From the NCBI GenBank assembly GCA_033764335.1, contig JANRJC010000006.1, forward strand, positions 1 to 64,000: a stretch of DNA of 64,000 nt. Direction: 5' to 3'. This document shows positions 62,265-64,000 of the stretch, in pieces (positions within the stretch are counted from its first letter, which is position 1; each line of letters begins with the position of its first letter). A program made the position numbers and the translations under genes. A model generated the notes under the pieces. The model was not told the origin of the DNA. It did no database searches and worked only from the letters and a program-made list of their open reading frames with translations. Source of the stretch: JAGQVA01 sp033764335 (lineage in GTDB: Bacteria; Bacteroidota; Bacteroidia; J057).

Positions 62265-62432
62265 TCAGACTATTGCTTTGATTTTAGCCTCCAGAGAAGC
62301 AATAACCGGTTCATTAGCTCTTTCTACGGTAAATTTAATTCCTTTGGTTACCGGATTTATTTTCAGACTGAATTTTCTTTTTCTCGCACGGGTGCGCAGC
62401 CTGTTTTTCTTTATAGTGAATTTCTTTGCCAT
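62265..62432 (-). CDS. Small basic protein, 55 residues
   Basis: A 55-residue ORF (ATG 62432, TGA 62265) with a strongly basic N-terminal half (MAKKFTIKKNRLRTRARKRK) followed by FSLKINPVTKGIKFTVERAN and a mixed helix. It recalls a small ribosome- or nucleic-acid-binding protein, but no family is recognised. It lies 77 nt downstream of the nucleoid-associated protein gene, on the same strand. No competing ORF of quality covers it. Confidence 0.65.
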   Translation of the reverse strand: MAKKFTIKKNRLRTRARKRKFSLKINPVTKGIKFTVERANEPVIASLEAKIKAIV

Positions 62433-62509
62433 GATCTCTGACTCGTTTTTCTTTCAGTGGGTGCAAAAGTAGAAATATTCTGCTTAAACTCAAATCTATT
62501 CGTTGAAAA

Positions 62510-63568
62510 TTACTCAAGTTCTTCATTAAAAAAAACTTTGTAGTAATGCATGCGCCGTTGTTCGTCATATCCTCGTTCCATAAATTCCGCAACTTCTTCG
62601 ATTTTGCGGTTATTCATGCGGATTTCGATTTCGGTATCGAGGCGGATGAGGCTGGCAAATTGTTTTTTCATAACTCTTACACCGTATTTAGAAATGGGAA
62701 ATCCTTCTTCTGCGGGAGGTAACCCCTGTTCTTGTTCAAAAGTGGCGCGGTATTCGTCAAACTTCTGACTTTCGGCAGTGGTAGGAAATACCGAAAGTTT
62801 AAAGTCTTCAATGTCCAACTCTTTATTTTTGCTGAAATAGTTAAGGGACTTATTGAGAAATACGACCTGATCCTTTTTATCTTTTTCTTTTCCGATCACA
62901 TTTTCGCAGTATTCTTTGGTCAGATTGAGAAACTGTTCGGTCTGATAACGATTATCCTGAATACGGATCACCTGCAAAAAATCGTCGCGCCAGTATTGCG
63001 CGTCCTCGCTACCTTTATCAATCATCAGCACACTGTAACCGTCGTCCGCAAAAGTATTAAATATCAGGCAGCCTTTATCCAGTTTTCGGAGATTTACGCC
63101 CTGCTCTACGGTCATAGTTAAACCTTCGCCTTCTTCGGCTACAAATTTCAGAAACTGATCTTTATGTTCGGATTTAAATATTCCGATGGCTTCCAGTTCG
63201 ACCCCATCTACCACACATTCCCGAAAAAGCCCGACATAAAGTTCACCACTTTTGATGTGGGGATGCCCCGACTGGGCATATAAATGATTGAGAATATGAA
63301 CGGACTGAGCGAGAAAATCTTCCCGAGAAAGCGTAAATATACGGTTGCAATAAATATACAACTCGTTAAAATTCAAGTCCGTAGGATGGGTAAACTTGAA
63401 AAACTCATCGGTTTTAAACGGATTAAGAAAATAGTCTTTCAGCGTAAGTGCCATATCTTCTTCCAGGATAAACAATTCCTGAGATGCGACCACACCTTCA
63501 TTTTTGGCTTTGTTGCCAACTTTGTGCAATGCGAGAGTGGTTAAACGAGCCTGTGAGAGGTTTAGCAT
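62510..63568 (-). CDS. Nucleoid-associated protein (YejK/NdpA type)
   Basis: A 352-residue protein. The opening LALHKVGNKAKNEGVVASQE, the central SVLMIDKGSEDAQYWRDDFLQV and the C-terminal ISKYGVRVMKKQFASLIRLDTEIEIRM match the 37-kDa nucleoid-associated family. It is cytosolic, without signal or membrane segments. Whether it compacts DNA in Bacteroidota is untested. It is divergent from nothing in the window; the NAD(P)HX dehydratase gene lies upstream on the same strand. Confidence 0.85.
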   Translation of the reverse strand: MLNLSQARLTTLALHKVGNKAKNEGVVASQELFILEEDMALTLKDYFLNPFKTDEFFKFTHPTDLNFNELYIYCNRIFTLSREDFLAQSVHILNHLYAQSGHPHIKSGELYVGLFRECVVDGVELEAIGIFKSEHKDQFLKFVAEEGEGLTMTVEQGVNLRKLDKGCLIFNTFADDGYSVLMIDKGSEDAQYWRDDFLQVIRIQDNRYQTEQFLNLTKEYCENVIGKEKDKKDQVVFLNKSLNYFSKNKELDIEDFKLSVFPTTAESQKFDEYRATFEQEQGLPPAEEGFPISKYGVRVMKKQFASLIRLDTEIEIRMNNRKIEEVAEFMERGYDEQRRMHYYKVFFNEELE

Positions 63569-63629
63569 GAAATGTGGGAGTTAGAAGATACTTGCGAAAA
63601 ACAATCCGGCAAATATACAGGTTTGCATT

Positions 63630-64000
63630 TTACAGAAAAGAAAAAGCCTCTGTTATACGCTTTGCGGTCACACCTTCCTGTCCATATTTTGCGGCGGCTG
63701 TATCGCCTGCTTTTCCGTGAAGATATACCCCCAGTGCTGCTGCTATCTCCGGCGAATAACCCTGGGCACAAAGGCTGCCGATAATTCCGGAGAGAACATC
63801 GCCGGAACCTCCGGTAGCCATTCCCGGATTGCCGCTGGTATTGACAAAAGCAGTCCCCCCCGGAGTGGCGACAATTGTACCTGCACCTTTTAAAAGGCTG
63901 ATAACCCGCCGTTTGGCGGCCAATTCTTCTACGGTTTCCAACCGGCGTTCATTCACATCCGTGCGCCGGGTAAGGCGTTGCATTTCTCCGGGGTGAGGAG
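63630..64000 (-). CDS. nnrD: NAD(P)H-hydrate dehydratase, 3' part (cut by window edge)
   Basis: The C-terminal 123 residues of an ADP- or ATP-dependent NAD(P)HX dehydratase. The frame enters from the right edge as PHPGEMQRL and includes VNTSGNPGMATGGSGDVLSGIIG, the Gly-rich nucleotide site with the catalytic Asp, and GVYLHGKAGDTAAAKYG. It repairs hydrated NAD(P)H. Whether it is fused to the epimerase NnrE cannot be seen here. Confidence 0.9.
   Translation of the reverse strand, partial: PHPGEMQRLTRRTDVNERRLETVEELAAKRRVISLLKGAGTIVATPGGTAFVNTSGNPGMATGGSGDVLSGIIGSLCAQGYSPEIAAALGVYLHGKAGDTAAAKYGQEGVTAKRITEAFSFL

Noticed and set aside
62053..62472. A 139-codon plus-strand frame across the gap after the M28 peptidase
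   Set aside because: It lies opposite the 55-residue basic protein and the peptidase start and has no recognisable sequence or signal.

Overview
The window comes from a member of the Bacteroidota, most likely of the Saprospiria or a related environmental lineage. Three lines of sequence evidence point there. Type IX secretion C-terminal sorting domains are present: a gliding-motility type B domain on a 2926-residue PKD-repeat protein and a type A domain on an M28 peptidase. Two TonB-dependent receptors are present. Several promoters fit the Bacteroidota form TTTG-N19/20-TAnnTTTG, the clearest lying before tRNA-Leu, the ilv leader and an sdpR-like gene. Most of the window is ordinary chromosome with housekeeping genes on both strands.

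Layout. 0.1-4.2 kb holds a DUF4143-type ATPase, a small conserved protein, gluQ and a carotenoid-isomerase-like oxidoreductase whose end overlaps gluQ. 4.5-10.1 kb holds folE, a BASS transporter, a TonB receptor, a TMEM220-like protein and miaA. 10.1-15.1 kb holds modA, a TPM-domain lipoprotein and moaA, then a trans-sulfuration PLP enzyme and a Gfo/Idh/MocA oxidoreductase. 15.1-16.2 kb holds tRNA-Leu(CAA), its terminator and about 1 kb of nested palindromes and tandem modules. 16.2-25.0 kb is the giant PKD protein. 25.3-31.5 kb holds a PepSY-type membrane pair, a small REC-like protein, a CFFCG lipoprotein, a cytochrome c with a sorbosone-dehydrogenase-like lipoprotein, and a metallophosphoesterase.

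31.6-39.6 kb is the centrepiece: ilvD-ilvB-ilvN-ilvC-ilvA-aspartate kinase, the route from aspartate and pyruvate to isoleucine and valine. Its leader holds two complete ribosome-dependent attenuators in series. Each has a short leader ORF very rich in Ile/Val/Leu codons, an antiterminator arm at the 3' end of that ORF, and an intrinsic terminator. The two terminators resemble each other, which suggests a tandem duplication. I consider this the most interesting system in the window.

39.6-49.4 kb is more accessory: two Rpn/PD-(D/E)XK nuclease-transposase-like genes, a broken xisH next to xisI, an aldo/keto reductase, a TSUP transporter, a second TonB receptor, a von Willebrand A protein, and a membrane protein with a palindrome embedded in frame. 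49.5-52.3 kb is a probable metal-related module: an ABC transporter with an OB-like CFFCG protein, divergent from a MerC-type protein across a TGCAAC-N3-GTTGCA palindrome. 52.4-64 kb holds an amidohydrolase, a lytic transglycosylase-like protein, an sdpR-sdpI-CPBP protease operon with a palindromic operator over its promoter, a DUF2911 protein, a CarH-like MerR regulator, a lipoprotein, the M28 peptidase, an unlisted 55-residue basic protein, a nucleoid-associated protein, and the 3' part of the NAD(P)HX dehydratase gene cut by the window edge.
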